Positions 26,049-35,195 of a stretch of DNA of 58,150 bases are shown here, in pieces (within the stretch, counting starts at the first letter, position 1; every line of letters starts with the position of its first letter). Below the pieces are notes generated by a model. That model was given only the letters and a program-made list of their open reading frames with translations, was not told the DNA's origin and searched no databases. A program made the position numbers and the translations under genes. This DNA comes from Ardenticatenaceae bacterium (GTDB lineage Bacteria; Chloroflexota; Anaerolineae; Promineifilales; Promineifilaceae), in NCBI GenBank assembly GCA_020634495.1, contig JACKBR010000029.1:1-58150 (forward strand), given 5' to 3'.

Positions 26049-28323
26049 AAAAATCCTGAAGCCTCTTCTTTAAATAAAGAATGCTAACAAACAAAATAAA
26101 AGACCAGGTGAGCAGGGTGATGACTGCGCCTCCGATAATAGAGGATGGAATAAATTCAAAGCGCACAGTGGAACGGCCGTTTGGGACAAAAACAGCCCTA
26201 AACGCATAATTTGCCTGCTGAATTTCCTGCCTTGCGCCATTTACAGTCACACGCCAGCCCGGGTAAAAAATATCGCTAACCACCAGATAGCCAGGCTGGT
26301 TACTTTCCACATCTACCGTCATCGTGTTATTCGTAAGATTCGTTATGCTTATCTCAGATGTTCCCGCTGGGCCTGAAAAAGATTCGCCACTGGTCAGCAA
26401 AACGGCCGTTAGTGGGTCAAATTTATTTTCTTCCATCAGAGCCAGGGTCTTTTGCGGATCTGGTTCGATTAGCGACTGATAAACCATAAATGCACGAGGA
26501 GCAGCCTGGCTATTTTCGTAAATTGTTAGGTGATCGGAAGTGAATTGTTCCTGCCACGGTTCTGGCAAGGTTTCATCCTGATCTGCTACAAGATATTTTA
26601 TACCCAAAAAGTTGTAAAACGGGCCACCTCCGCTGGCGATCTCGCTGTAATTGTCAAAATTTTGCAAATTAAATGGGTTCCAGGGCAGGCCACGATATTG
26701 ATAAAAACCAAATATAAGTCCGGTGAGCGGTGCCCATTTTTCTGTGCCATACGCGCCATTCGTAAAGCTCATTCTAGGCAACTCAGAACTGTTTTTTAAA
26801 TATTGAATGATCTGAGGGTGGTCAAATGTTTGTAAGACATCACGCTGGGTAAAATGGCGAGGCCACTGGGCCACAAACAGATCAATCATTACCAGGCCAA
26901 TCAAGAAAATCGGTCTCCAGGGAGAGTGGCCGGGTCGGATTCGCTGGAGAAAAAGCAAACTGGTTAGCCCTAAAAACAAACCTGCAAAGATCAGGCTGTC
27001 GGCCAAACGGTACTGCATTATTTCATTGGGGTAGGGAAACGGCCGTAACGTTGGATAAATCAGCCAAAAAGCGATGCCCGCTACCATGCCAAGCGCCGAC
27101 AAAAAAATTGCATCGCGGCTCAGGCGTTTATCCGCTGCGGCCATCCGGTATAAAATCCAGTCCACCCCAAAAGCCGCAACCAGAGCCAGACTAAGATCAA
27201 CCCAGAACACAAAACGACCAGGGACTCTGACAAATTTCATCCCCGGTAAAAGATAATATAGCAAGCGATAAACAGGGGTAACGTCACCCGCAGTTAATAA
27301 AAATGACAAAACAATCATTGATAAAAGAAAAGGCTTTTCACGAGATTTCCAGGTGTAGCTGCCCAGCAGCGCCCCAAATAATATGATGACGCCGCCATAA
27401 ACGTAAAACTCATTGGGAAAGGTATTCCAGAATAATTTCCCTTGCCCACCAGTAAGCCCAAAAAAATGTGGTAATAGCAGCAAAAGCCACGCATTTGGCG
27501 GCATACTATAAGCAGAGGCTTGGGCAATGTCTAAGGTATTGCGTTGGGTAAAGGTAAAAAATTCCAGAGTTGGCACGATTTGTATGGCCGCCGCTCCCAA
27601 AGCGACGAATAGCATGAGGCCACACAGCCCAAACATGCGCACAAATCCCCGCCCACGATTTTGAATCAGGTGAACAAACAGCCAAAAGCCACACCAATAC
27701 CCAGCAAAAAGTGAAAATTGCTGGTGACCACCCAAAATGGAAAAAGATAAAGTCAGCCCAGCCAGCAAAGCATACTTTTTTTCTCCCCGTAAAATCGCTC
27801 GACGAAACAACAAAAAGATCAAAGGCAGCCATATCGAGGACATGACAATGTTGATGTGATCCATTTGCCCAATGAGGAAACCAGAAAACATAAATCCAAC
27901 GCCAGCGACCAGGCTCCCTGGTCTGGATGCGCCCAACTCTCTGGCTAATGCGTAGGTGAAAATGCCAGCCAGAAAATAATGGAAAATTAACAAATAAACC
28001 ATCATCTTGTAATTGAAATGGGTGGCGGTTAGCAACAAACGAAAAGGATAGAAAAACCCAATATTGGGATCGGCTGCGTAGGGCTGCCCGGCAGCAACGT
28101 AAGGATTCCACAAGGGAAAGTCGCCAGCCTGGAGCGACCGTGCCGCAAAAAGGTCGTTTGGATAGTTGAAATTGACAAAATCAGTGCCGTTTGGCAGATA
28201 AAATGAATTTGTAAATAAAACCGGGGCGAAAAAAACAAGCGTGACGGCGGCAAAAAAGGCAGTCACCTTGATTGTTGGGCTGACGCGCTCTTTGTTGATT
28301 AGAAGATTTTTTACGCTAAACAT
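26035..28323 (-). CDS. YfhO-type multi-pass membrane protein
   Basis: This 762-residue protein has around a dozen membrane helices and a C-terminal extracytoplasmic domain. It begins with a helix and the loop NGTDFVNFNYPNDLFAARSL, followed by GDFPLWNPYVAAGQPYAADP, a layout typical of the YfhO family, which in Firmicutes is linked to glycosylation of lipoteichoic acid. The soluble C-terminal part has FYPGWRVTVNGARQEI, a frequent YfhO ending. GT-C glycosyltransferase activity is therefore likely but the donor and acceptor are unknown. It overlaps the DUF58 gene and interrupts what is otherwise a MoxR cluster. Start ATG with a weak ribosome binding site. Confidence 0.85.
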   Translation of the reverse strand: MFSVKNLLINKERVSPTIKVTAFFAAVTLVFFAPVLFTNSFYLPNGTDFVNFNYPNDLFAARSLQAGDFPLWNPYVAAGQPYAADPNIGFFYPFRLLLTATHFNYKMMVYLLIFHYFLAGIFTYALARELGASRPGSLVAGVGFMFSGFLIGQMDHINIVMSSIWLPLIFLLFRRAILRGEKKYALLAGLTLSFSILGGHQQFSLFAGYWCGFWLFVHLIQNRGRGFVRMFGLCGLMLFVALGAAAIQIVPTLEFFTFTQRNTLDIAQASAYSMPPNAWLLLLLPHFFGLTGGQGKLFWNTFPNEFYVYGGVIILFGALLGSYTWKSREKPFLLSMIVLSFLLTAGDVTPVYRLLYYLLPGMKFVRVPGRFVFWVDLSLALVAAFGVDWILYRMAAADKRLSRDAIFLSALGMVAGIAFWLIYPTLRPFPYPNEIMQYRLADSLIFAGLFLGLTSLLFLQRIRPGHSPWRPIFLIGLVMIDLFVAQWPRHFTQRDVLQTFDHPQIIQYLKNSSELPRMSFTNGAYGTEKWAPLTGLIFGFYQYRGLPWNPFNLQNFDNYSEIASGGGPFYNFLGIKYLVADQDETLPEPWQEQFTSDHLTIYENSQAAPRAFMVYQSLIEPDPQKTLALMEENKFDPLTAVLLTSGESFSGPAGTSEISITNLTNNTMTVDVESNQPGYLVVSDIFYPGWRVTVNGARQEIQQANYAFRAVFVPNGRSTVRFEFIPSSIIGGAVITLLTWSFILFVSILYLKKRLQDFYANN

Positions 28324-28380
28324 GTGCAGTTTTGTGTTTTTGTTATCTGCAAAATTTATTACCTGCCTTCGTGTGCGGAT

Positions 28381-29739
28381 TTATCTCCTGTGTAGCGTCA
28401 TCATCAGGCCGTGTTTGGGGCGGATGGTGACGAGTGGATTGGGCAGAACTGGATGGTTGGGCAGCAGCTTCAGGCGATATTTTTGGTAAACGGCCGTAAC
28501 CACCAATCCCATCTCCACTTTGGCAAAACTGTCGCCAATGCACATCCGCTGCCCACCGCCAAACGGAAAATAAGCGTAGCGCGGGCGGGCCTTTTCTACG
28601 TCTGGCAAAAAATGTTCGGGATGAAACACGTCTGGTTTTTCCCAAAATGCCGGATGGCGGTGGGTGGTGAAGGGGCTCATGATGATCAGGGCATTGGCCG
28701 GAATTGGTTCGCCCAACAAGGTATCTGCTTCGATGGCCCGGCGGGTGATGAGCCAGGCGGGTGGGTAAAGCCGCAGCGCCTCGGCCACGACGCGCTCCAC
28801 GGTAGGTAAGTTGGCTAAATCGTCGGTGGTGGGCGAACGGCCGTTTAACACCGCATCAATTTCCGCCACCAATTCCGCTTCAACGGCTGGGTTTTGGGCC
28901 AGCAAATAAAAGAGCCAGGTCAGGCCAGAAGCGGCCGTTTCATGCCCGGCCACAATAAAAGTAATAATTTCATCCCGCAGCTCGGCGCGGCTCATCTTCT
29001 CGCCAGTTTCCCGGTCGGTGGCGGCCAGCATTTGGCTCAAAATGTCATTTGGGTTGCCCTGCCCCCGTTGGTGATCGGTGATGGCCTGGTCGATGAGCGC
29101 ATCTAGCTTTTGCAGACCCGCCCGGAAGCGGCGATTGCGTGGCGTGGGCAGGGCCAGGGGCAAGACGACCGGTCGTTGGGAGCGGTAAACCACGTAATCG
29201 AGCATCGTCAGCACGGCCTGGGCCAGTTGGCTGGCCTCTTTTTGCAAATTAATGCCCAGCAATGCTTCACCAATGATTTCCAGCGTCAGGGTCATCATGG
29301 CGTCATCCACATCGATGGGCTGGCCGGTTTGGGCAAAGGTGTGCCAGACGCGCAGCATGTTTTGGCTGATGGTGACCATCGTTTCACCCCAGCCCAACAC
29401 CCGCTGCCGGTGGAAGGCGGGTTGAATCATGCGCCGCTGCCTGCGCCAGAAACGGCCGTCGCTGGTGAGCAGCCCGTTCCCTGTGATGTTGGCCAGGGTG
29501 TTGTACTGCACCGTGTTTTTGCTGTAGTTGCGCTGGTTGGTTACCAACACATGCTCGATTAAATCCGGGTGATTGAGCTGGTACACCTCCCACAGGCCCA
29601 GCGGATAGTGGATAAAGTCGCCAAATTCCGCCGCATTACGCTGCAAAAATGCCAGCGGCGCTCGCTGGATTTCGGGAATGCGCAGCGGGGAAATATTGAC
29701 TGCTTGGAGGCTTGGGGGTGAAACGGCCGTGTCACTCAT
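28381..29739 (-). CDS. Cytochrome P450
   Basis: This 452-residue heme monooxygenase has all diagnostic motifs: the I-helix AGHETAASGLTW (~263-274), the K-helix ExxR in VAEALRLYPPAW (~318-329), the PERF-like HPEHFLPD and the heme loop FPFGGGQRMCIG with the Cys ligand near 397. It has no membrane anchor and no fused reductase, so it needs ferredoxin or flavodoxin partners, none of which are nearby. The sequence resembles the CYP4/CYP102-like fatty-acid hydroxylase side of the family. It sits between YfhO and MoxR genes, unrelated in function as far as I can tell. The upstream spacer is a repeat array. Confidence 0.95.
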   Translation of the reverse strand: MSDTAVSPPSLQAVNISPLRIPEIQRAPLAFLQRNAAEFGDFIHYPLGLWEVYQLNHPDLIEHVLVTNQRNYSKNTVQYNTLANITGNGLLTSDGRFWRRQRRMIQPAFHRQRVLGWGETMVTISQNMLRVWHTFAQTGQPIDVDDAMMTLTLEIIGEALLGINLQKEASQLAQAVLTMLDYVVYRSQRPVVLPLALPTPRNRRFRAGLQKLDALIDQAITDHQRGQGNPNDILSQMLAATDRETGEKMSRAELRDEIITFIVAGHETAASGLTWLFYLLAQNPAVEAELVAEIDAVLNGRSPTTDDLANLPTVERVVAEALRLYPPAWLITRRAIEADTLLGEPIPANALIIMSPFTTHRHPAFWEKPDVFHPEHFLPDVEKARPRYAYFPFGGGQRMCIGDSFAKVEMGLVVTAVYQKYRLKLLPNHPVLPNPLVTIRPKHGLMMTLHRR

Positions 29740-29740
29740 T

Positions 29741-29812
29741 TGGAGATTGGAGACTGGAGATTGGAGATTGAAGCGTGTAAATCTCCAATCTCTAATCTCC
29801 GGTCTCTCTTTT
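29741..29812. terminator. GGAGAYT heptamer hairpin, likely terminator after MoxR
   Basis: Four GGAGAYT units (29743-29770) pair with AATCTCCAATCTCTAATCTC and following bases, with a 9-11 nt loop. The element runs into the MoxR stop codon. A T4 run at 29809-29812 follows on the plus strand. Confidence 0.65.
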
Positions 29813-30767
29813 ATCTGGGAACCTCAACCTGCCCCAGCAGCCGCCGAATCACCGCATCCGCATTCAGCCCTTCAATTTCAGCTTCCGGCTTGAGCAAGAT
29901 GCGGTGGCGATAGACCGCCGGGGTAACAAACTTCACGTCGTCAGGCGTCACAAAGTCGCGGCCTTGCAGGGCGGCAAACGTTTTTGATGAGAGCAGCACG
30001 TGCGTGGCGGCACGGGTGCTGGCCCCCAGCGTTAAATCTGGCGATTGGCGCGACGCGGCGGCCACCTGGGCAATGTAATTCAAAACGCCATCTTCCACAA
30101 CCACCTGGTTAATAACCTGCCGCGCCTTGGCCACCGATTCGGCTGGCAGCCTGGCGGTTAAGCCGGTAGCCGCTAAATCGTGGGCGTCGAAGCCATTGTG
30201 GTAGCGGCGCAGCACCTCAATTTCTGTCTCCAAATCGGAATAGGGCACGTTAACTTTGAACAAGAAGCGGTCTAGCTGCGCTTCTGGCAGGGGGTACGTG
30301 CCTTCGTATTCGATGGGGTTTTGCGTGGCAATCACCATAAACGGAACGCCCAGCGGATAGCGAGTGCCTTCCAGGTTTACCTGCCGCTCTTCCATCGCTT
30401 CTAGCAGGGCAGACTGGGTTTTGGCTGGGGCGCGATTGATCTCATCTGCCAGCAGAATTTGGGTGAAGATGGGCCCTTTTTTCAGATGAAATTGCCCGTT
30501 GCTAATGTCAAAAACAGACGTGCCTAAAATGTCTGAGGGCATCAGGTCTGGGGTGAACTGAATACGGCCGAATCGCGCCTGAACCAGTTGGGCCAATGTC
30601 TTAGCCATCAACGTTTTGGCCGTACCTGGCACCCCTTCAAGCAGCACATGCCCGCCCGTCAGCAGGGCAATGATGAGCATCTCAAATGGTTCTTCCAGGC
30701 CAACCAGCACTTTGTCGGCTTCCCGCCGCAGCACCTGGTAAATGGTTTTAAGTTGGGTTGGTTCCAT
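29811..30767 (-). CDS. MoxR family AAA+ ATPase
   Basis: This 318-residue MoxR ATPase has Walker [13 protein letters not shown] (~45-56), Walker [22 protein letters not shown] (~106, with the pre-sensor family signature), [23 protein letters not shown] (sensor 1 region) and a C-terminal lid. MoxR ATPases act as chaperones for von Willebrand A proteins such as DUF58 members. AGGAGACAAA precedes the ATG. The gene is downstream of DUF4350 and separated from it by a repeat array. Its DUF58 partner lies 3.8 kb downstream beyond P450 and YfhO genes. Confidence 0.95.
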   Translation of the reverse strand: MEPTQLKTIYQVLRREADKVLVGLEEPFEMLIIALLTGGHVLLEGVPGTAKTLMAKTLAQLVQARFGRIQFTPDLMPSDILGTSVFDISNGQFHLKKGPIFTQILLADEINRAPAKTQSALLEAMEERQVNLEGTRYPLGVPFMVIATQNPIEYEGTYPLPEAQLDRFLFKVNVPYSDLETEIEVLRRYHNGFDAHDLAATGLTARLPAESVAKARQVINQVVVEDGVLNYIAQVAAASRQSPDLTLGASTRAATHVLLSSKTFAALQGRDFVTPDDVKFVTPAVYRHRILLKPEAEIEGLNADAVIRRLLGQVEVPR

Positions 30768-30789
30768 TTTGTCTCCTAGGTTTCAGTTG

Positions 30790-30868
30790 TTGGTATCCAG
30801 TAGGTCAGCGATTAGGCATTTGCACACTGGCCTACTGATTACGGCTTTACTGATTACTGTTTACTGAA
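30790..30868. repeat. TTACTGA heptamer array
   Basis: CCAGTAGGTCAGCGATTAGG is followed by TGGCCTACTGATTACGG and ACTGATTACTGTTTACTG, an inverted pair of 7-nt words. The right arm contains the last codons and stop of the DUF4350 gene (Ser-Lys-Gln-stop). Confidence 0.6.
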
Positions 30869-32020
30869 CGAAGTTGCTTCGCGCACTATTTGCACCATGT
30901 CGCCCTCGCTGACCCTGGTTTGGGACAGCTTTTGCAGCAGTTGGCGCAGGGCTTCTGTGTCTAAATTGGGTTGGTAGGCGGCGAGCTGGGCAATAAATTC
31001 GTCATCGGGCAGGCTGGGATTAAGGCGGTAGCGTGCGCCTAAATCGCGCTTGAGCCGGTCGTGGTAATGTTGCAAGACGGCCGTTCTGTGTCCGGCTCGT
31101 CGGCTCAAGTTGGCAATGCCAGAAATGTACTCCAGCGGGGCGCGGCGCGATAACTCTTTGCCCAGCGGCACGGGGCGGCCAAAATGACGCCCACGCAGGA
31201 TGAGTCCCACAAAAATAACGGCCAGCACCAGCAGCAAGGCCCGGCCGCCCGGCGTGCGCTGCAACCAGTTGTTAGACGACAGCGCCGCGTCTGCTTCGGG
31301 ACGAATGCCGTGATGCCATTCATTAAACCAGATTTTTTCGACGTCTGGCGCACTGTTGATGAGGTTGAGCACCAGTTCGGCGTTGCCCTCTGTTTGCAGC
31401 CCTTCGTTGCTAAACGGTTCGGCGATGGTGGTGAGGATGATACGGCCGTTCCCCTCGGCAACGGCAACGGCCGTTGGGTTGCCGTTACGATTGGCCAGCA
31501 GCGTGACAAAATCATCCCGGTTGGGGCGCAAAAAATAGGGGGTTTCCACGGTGAGGCTGGGGAGCGGCGGGGTTTGCAGGAGCGGGGTTTGGTTGGAAAC
31601 GGCCGTGTCCGAAGAAGGCACCAGGCCAACATCGATGTCCAATTGTTCCGCCAGATCGACGGTGACAAAGCCATTGCCCGCCAGCAGCAGCGTGCCGCCA
31701 TCTTCCACCCAATTGTGCAACAGTTCCCACTCGCCAGTAGTAAATTCAACGGTAGGCTCCAGCACCAGCGCCAAATCCACGCCCGACGGCACGCCAAACA
31801 AGCTGCCCACTGAATCAGTCAGGTCAATCTGCTGCGATTCAAGGTAGAGCCACAGCGCCCGGCTGCCGTTGGGCTGGTTAGAAAACGACGCCAGTGGCGG
31901 GTCTACCAGCGAAGCCTGGGCCTGCTGCACCACGGAGATGACGGTGACCAGCGTCAGCAGCAAAAATAGACCCAGCGCCAGCCAGCCATCGCGGGAAAGC
32001 AGGAAGGGCAGCCGTTTCAT
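30854..32020 (-). CDS. DUF4350 domain-containing membrane protein
   Basis: One N-terminal membrane helix is followed by a ThuA/GATase-like DUF4350 domain (residues about 45-240: FSNQPNGSRALWLYLES, LLHNWVEDGGTLLLAGNG) and a second membrane helix near 265-285, then a cytoplasmic helical tail. DUF4350 proteins occur almost always beside MoxR, DUF58 and DUF4129 genes and have no proven role. The ATG overlaps the DUF4129 stop by 4 nt (ATGA). The last residues come from the neighbouring heptamer array. Confidence 0.85.
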   Translation of the reverse strand: MKRLPFLLSRDGWLALGLFLLLTLVTVISVVQQAQASLVDPPLASFSNQPNGSRALWLYLESQQIDLTDSVGSLFGVPSGVDLALVLEPTVEFTTGEWELLHNWVEDGGTLLLAGNGFVTVDLAEQLDIDVGLVPSSDTAVSNQTPLLQTPPLPSLTVETPYFLRPNRDDFVTLLANRNGNPTAVAVAEGNGRIILTTIAEPFSNEGLQTEGNAELVLNLINSAPDVEKIWFNEWHHGIRPEADAALSSNNWLQRTPGGRALLLVLAVIFVGLILRGRHFGRPVPLGKELSRRAPLEYISGIANLSRRAGHRTAVLQHYHDRLKRDLGARYRLNPSLPDDEFIAQLAAYQPNLDTEALRQLLQKLSQTRVSEGDMVQIVREATSFSKQ

Positions 32021-32994
32021 CGCGCCTCCTTTTGCTGGCGCAGCGTTTCTACCTGCTGGGCGTACTGGGCGTACTCGGAGGCGTTCACCGTTTGGAAGCC
32101 GTACCAGACGCGGTCAAACACGTCGATGACCTGGCGCAGGGTGGCCGCCAATTCTGGCTGGTGGGCCACGCTGCGCAAATATTCCCGGTTGGTCAGGGAG
32201 CGGTCATAGCGGAGCAGCCCGCGTTCTTCTAGCAGCAGCAGGGCAGACAGGTAAAGGTAGCGAACGGCCGTACGAAAATCCCCACCCACCGATAAATCCT
32301 GAGCGCGCTGCAAGGCCAAATCGGCCGTCAAGGGTTCGCCGCCCAGCGCTTCCTCGGCGGCGGCCGCTGCGTCTGCGGCAAAATCGGTAACGAGGCCGCG
32401 CAGGGCAAAGGCCAGCACCACGGCCACCAGCACCCCTGCCAAAATCACCAGCAAATTATTGAGCGGCAGCCGGAGATTGCTTTGTTCGGGGAAAAGGCGC
32501 AGGAAAAAGTCTTCAACCGCCTGGCGCAGCGATTGCCACATGCGCTGCAAAAAGTTGGGTTCGGCTGGGGCGTAGTTGAATTCGGGCTGGCTCAAAATAT
32601 CGTCCAGGGCGGCTTCATCCAGTTGGGGCAGGGAAGCGGCGGGCCACCCCTGCCGGCTGCTGTGGTAGGCGGTGAGCAGGGTGGTGACGGTTTCCAGGGG
32701 AACGTTTTCGTTTTGCAACTGCTGAATGAAGAAACTGTGGTCGATGGGCTGAAGACGGCCGTCTGGCAGTTCTACTTCGGTGATGGCGGTTAATTGGGTA
32801 ACGGCCGTTTGGCGGGCAGCGGCTCCAGCGCCATCGGCGCTGTTCAGCCCATCCCGAATATCGGCAATGAGCTGCCAGTAATCAGCCAGCGCCAGGGGGC
32901 CGGATTGGGCCAAAACGGAACCGGCCCCAGCAAACAGCAAGGCCAGAATTAAAAGCGACGGCAGGAGACGGCCGTTTTTCCTCCAGCTAATCAT
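32017..32994 (-). CDS. DUF4129 domain-containing membrane protein
   Basis: A signal-like N-terminal helix (MISWRKNGRLLPSLLILALL) is followed by an extracytoplasmic region, a membrane helix near residues 180-200 and the cytoplasmic DUF4129 domain (RTAVRYLYLSALLLLEERGLL, DRSLTNREYLRSV, VFDRVWYGF). Similar domains are found at the C-terminus of transglutaminase-like proteins. The start is set by the TGATG overlap with the upstream gene; a longer frame from 33102 would run inside that gene. It forms a tight unit with DUF4350 and two paralogous multi-pass proteins. Confidence 0.85.
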   Translation of the reverse strand: MISWRKNGRLLPSLLILALLFAGAGSVLAQSGPLALADYWQLIADIRDGLNSADGAGAAARQTAVTQLTAITEVELPDGRLQPIDHSFFIQQLQNENVPLETVTTLLTAYHSSRQGWPAASLPQLDEAALDDILSQPEFNYAPAEPNFLQRMWQSLRQAVEDFFLRLFPEQSNLRLPLNNLLVILAGVLVAVVLAFALRGLVTDFAADAAAAAEEALGGEPLTADLALQRAQDLSVGGDFRTAVRYLYLSALLLLEERGLLRYDRSLTNREYLRSVAHQPELAATLRQVIDVFDRVWYGFQTVNASEYAQYAQQVETLRQQKEAR

Positions 32995-34034
32995 CAAAAA
33001 CCACTTAGCCCCAATGTTGCCGCCACCAAAACCATTACCACCGCAAGGTACAAAACGGCGATAGCAATAGTGATGAGGGAAAAATAACCAAACTCTTCCC
33101 ATTTGGGAAAGATAGATTTGCTCAGTGGGGGCGCGGTGGCTGGCAGCGTGGCCATTTCTGCCCGGTCGCTTAAAGCCAGCAGCGCCAGATCAAATCCTTC
33201 GGTGCGCACCCGCACGTCAAAATAAAGCAGGGTGACGCAAGAAAGCTGCAATGGCAGATAAATGAGGTTTAGCAAGAGGGTGATGACCTGCTGAATGAGG
33301 GTGGCGGTGGTGGCGCTGACGCTGCTGCCCACCAGGCTGTTCACAATAAATACCGACAAAATGGCCGGGCCGGTAACGACCAGTTGGCTAAAAATGCCCA
33401 GCAGCAGCATAAAGCCTACAAGCCACCAAAGCCGCCGCCGTGCCAGATTCCAGGCACGTTGCAGCGCTTCCGCTGCGCTGCGTTGTTCCAGCACAACAAC
33501 AGGCGCAACCAAAGGCAAAACGACCAGGACAAAGAAGAAAATCATGCCCAGCCCGGTAAGCCAACCCAGGCAAGGCACAATGACCCACCAAATAGCCAGG
33601 AATAAAACAAAAAGGATGCCAATGAAGGTTGCCAGCAGCAGGGTAAAGCCGGAACGGCCGATTTTGCGGTAGGCGTCTAGCAGTCCAATTTTGCGCCCCA
33701 GGTAATTTTCGGCAACGGCTTTGGTCATGGCGGCGGTGGCCAGCTGCACCAGCAGCAGCGTCACCAGGCGGCCCAGCCAGACCCAGGGATTGCTGCCGTA
33801 GCCGCTGCTTTCGGCAATTTCTAGCCACATCTCAGTGAGGGTGGCTGCCGGACTAAAGGTAGCTTCTGGTGCGGGGGCCAGCCAAAGACCAATCATGTTT
33901 ACGGCCGTTGCCGGAATTTGAGCCAGGGCCACAATGCCCACAAAAATGAGAAAGTTGTTGCGGTAAAGCCGAATGGCGCGATCCAGCAGCTGCGACATGC
34001 TCAGGGGCTGTAAATTTTGGGGGAGTGTGGTCAT
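32994..34034 (-). CDS. Multi-pass membrane protein, GDPD-membrane-domain-like, paralogue A
   Basis: The 346-residue protein opens LQPLSMSQLLDRAIRLYRNN, the usual beginning of a family of six-helix membrane proteins related to the membrane domain of glycerophosphoryl diester phosphodiesterases. A conserved middle reads VVLEQRSAAEALQRAWNLARRRLWW, and a late motif VTLLYFDVRVRTEGFDLALLA is shared with the next gene upstream. No catalytic phosphodiesterase domain is present. It adjoins DUF4129 (TGATG overlap) and is likely part of the MoxR-associated membrane complex. Confidence 0.8.
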   Translation of the reverse strand: MTTLPQNLQPLSMSQLLDRAIRLYRNNFLIFVGIVALAQIPATAVNMIGLWLAPAPEATFSPAATLTEMWLEIAESSGYGSNPWVWLGRLVTLLLVQLATAAMTKAVAENYLGRKIGLLDAYRKIGRSGFTLLLATFIGILFVLFLAIWWVIVPCLGWLTGLGMIFFFVLVVLPLVAPVVVLEQRSAAEALQRAWNLARRRLWWLVGFMLLLGIFSQLVVTGPAILSVFIVNSLVGSSVSATTATLIQQVITLLLNLIYLPLQLSCVTLLYFDVRVRTEGFDLALLALSDRAEMATLPATAPPLSKSIFPKWEEFGYFSLITIAIAVLYLAVVMVLVAATLGLSGF

Positions 34035-34054
34035 AAATTATTCGTCTTCTGCTA

Positions 34055-34975
34055 TCACGAAAGCCCTGTCGTGGTTAAATCAGAGGCATCTGCGGCAAAT
34101 TCATCCTTGTTTGAGGCCAGCACCATGAGGTCGAATCCTTCAAAGCGAATGCGCAGGTCAAAATACATCAGGGTAATGGCGGCTAAACGGATGGGCAAAA
34201 AGACGGCCGTTAGCACCAAATTGGCCGATTGTTGAATGATGGATTGAAGCAAGACATTTGTGTTGCCCATTATGGCTGGCAGCGCAAATGAAATTAAGGC
34301 TGTTGGCCCAAAAATAATGGCGGCCGTTAAGATGCTCAACAAAAACAAATAGCCAAATACCCACCAAAAGCGCAGTCGGCTCAAATCCCAGGCCCGCTTT
34401 ACCGAGGCAATTGCCCCCGCTTTTTCTAACACAACCACCGGAGGCAGAAGCGATATTAAAACATTGGCTGCTACGCCAATAATAAAAAAACCAACAATGG
34501 CTATCAGTGGCCCCAGGCAAGGAATGATGGAGATGATGCCAACAGGAATAAACAAAGCAACAATGATCAGACCGGCCACGATGGTAGCCAAAATGAGCGT
34601 AAGCCAGGTGTTGCCCATGCGGCTAAAGGCGCTGTCGAAGCTAATCTCGCGGCCCAGGTAGCTGTCGGAAATGGCTGTGGTGAGTGCGGCCGTTCCAATT
34701 TGGGTCACAATGCCAGACAAAATTAGAACCCCAATGGCAACTAAAATGGTTGTGCCGATAAACTCGCCGTTGAGGATGGATGCTTCCAGGTTGGTCGAGG
34801 TTGCTGCGCTGCCAAGCAAGACTGTGGAGAGGATTTGAAAAACGGCGATGGGCAGTTGGGTGATGGCGGCGATGGTGAGAAAAGTGACAAAATGCTGGCG
34901 GAAAATCCTAAAGGTGCGGTCAAAAAGTTCGCTGATGGATAACGGCCGTAAATCTAACAACGGTGATGCGCTCAT
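34055..34975 (-). CDS. Multi-pass membrane protein, GDPD-membrane-domain-like, paralogue B
   Basis: This is a paralogue of the next gene: LRPLSISELFDRTFRIFRQH at the start, VVLEKAGAIASVKRAWDLSRLRFWW in the middle and ITLMYFDLRIRFEGFDLMVLAS near the end correspond one to one. Six helices are predicted. The ATG at 34975 has GGAGG 5 nt upstream, so I prefer it over an in-frame start at 35059 that would lie across the promoter. It is the first gene of the DUF operon. Confidence 0.85.
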   Translation of the reverse strand: MSASPLLDLRPLSISELFDRTFRIFRQHFVTFLTIAAITQLPIAVFQILSTVLLGSAATSTNLEASILNGEFIGTTILVAIGVLILSGIVTQIGTAALTTAISDSYLGREISFDSAFSRMGNTWLTLILATIVAGLIIVALFIPVGIISIIPCLGPLIAIVGFFIIGVAANVLISLLPPVVVLEKAGAIASVKRAWDLSRLRFWWVFGYLFLLSILTAAIIFGPTALISFALPAIMGNTNVLLQSIIQQSANLVLTAVFLPIRLAAITLMYFDLRIRFEGFDLMVLASNKDEFAADASDLTTTGLS

Positions 34976-35026
34976 GTTTTCCTCCGTGACTGCTTTGGTG
35001 AGAGTGTAAAGACCGGCATGGCCAAA

Positions 35027-35032
35027 ATTATA
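35027..35032 (-). promoter_or_regulatory. -10 box of the DUF/MoxR-cluster operon
   Basis: A perfect TATAAT on the minus strand lies about 50 nt before the paralogue B ATG. The -35 region is poor. Confidence 0.4.
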
Positions 35033-35090
35033 CCCGATCACGCTTTTCGTTTCACCCATCTAAATAGGGAAATCGCATATTCATTCATCG

Positions 35091-35195
35091 CCGGAGGCTG
35101 AAGCCATCCGGCTAGTTACGGAAGCCCTTTGGGCTGTCCGAATGGGCTTAAACGGCAGGCCCCTGAGGGCCTTTCACAGGTAGTGGGGGCGTTCA
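35091..35195. repeat. Interspersed multi-hairpin repeat, copy 2
   Basis: CCGGAGGCTGAAGCCATCCGG, GCTAGTT, GGAAGCCCTTTGGGCT, a GGGCTT word, GGCCCCTGAGGGCC and GGGGGCGTTCA follow in the same order as in copy 1 at 1429-1528. The stem sequences are kept while loops differ. The element ends directly at the stop codon of the glycosylase gene. Confidence 0.75.
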
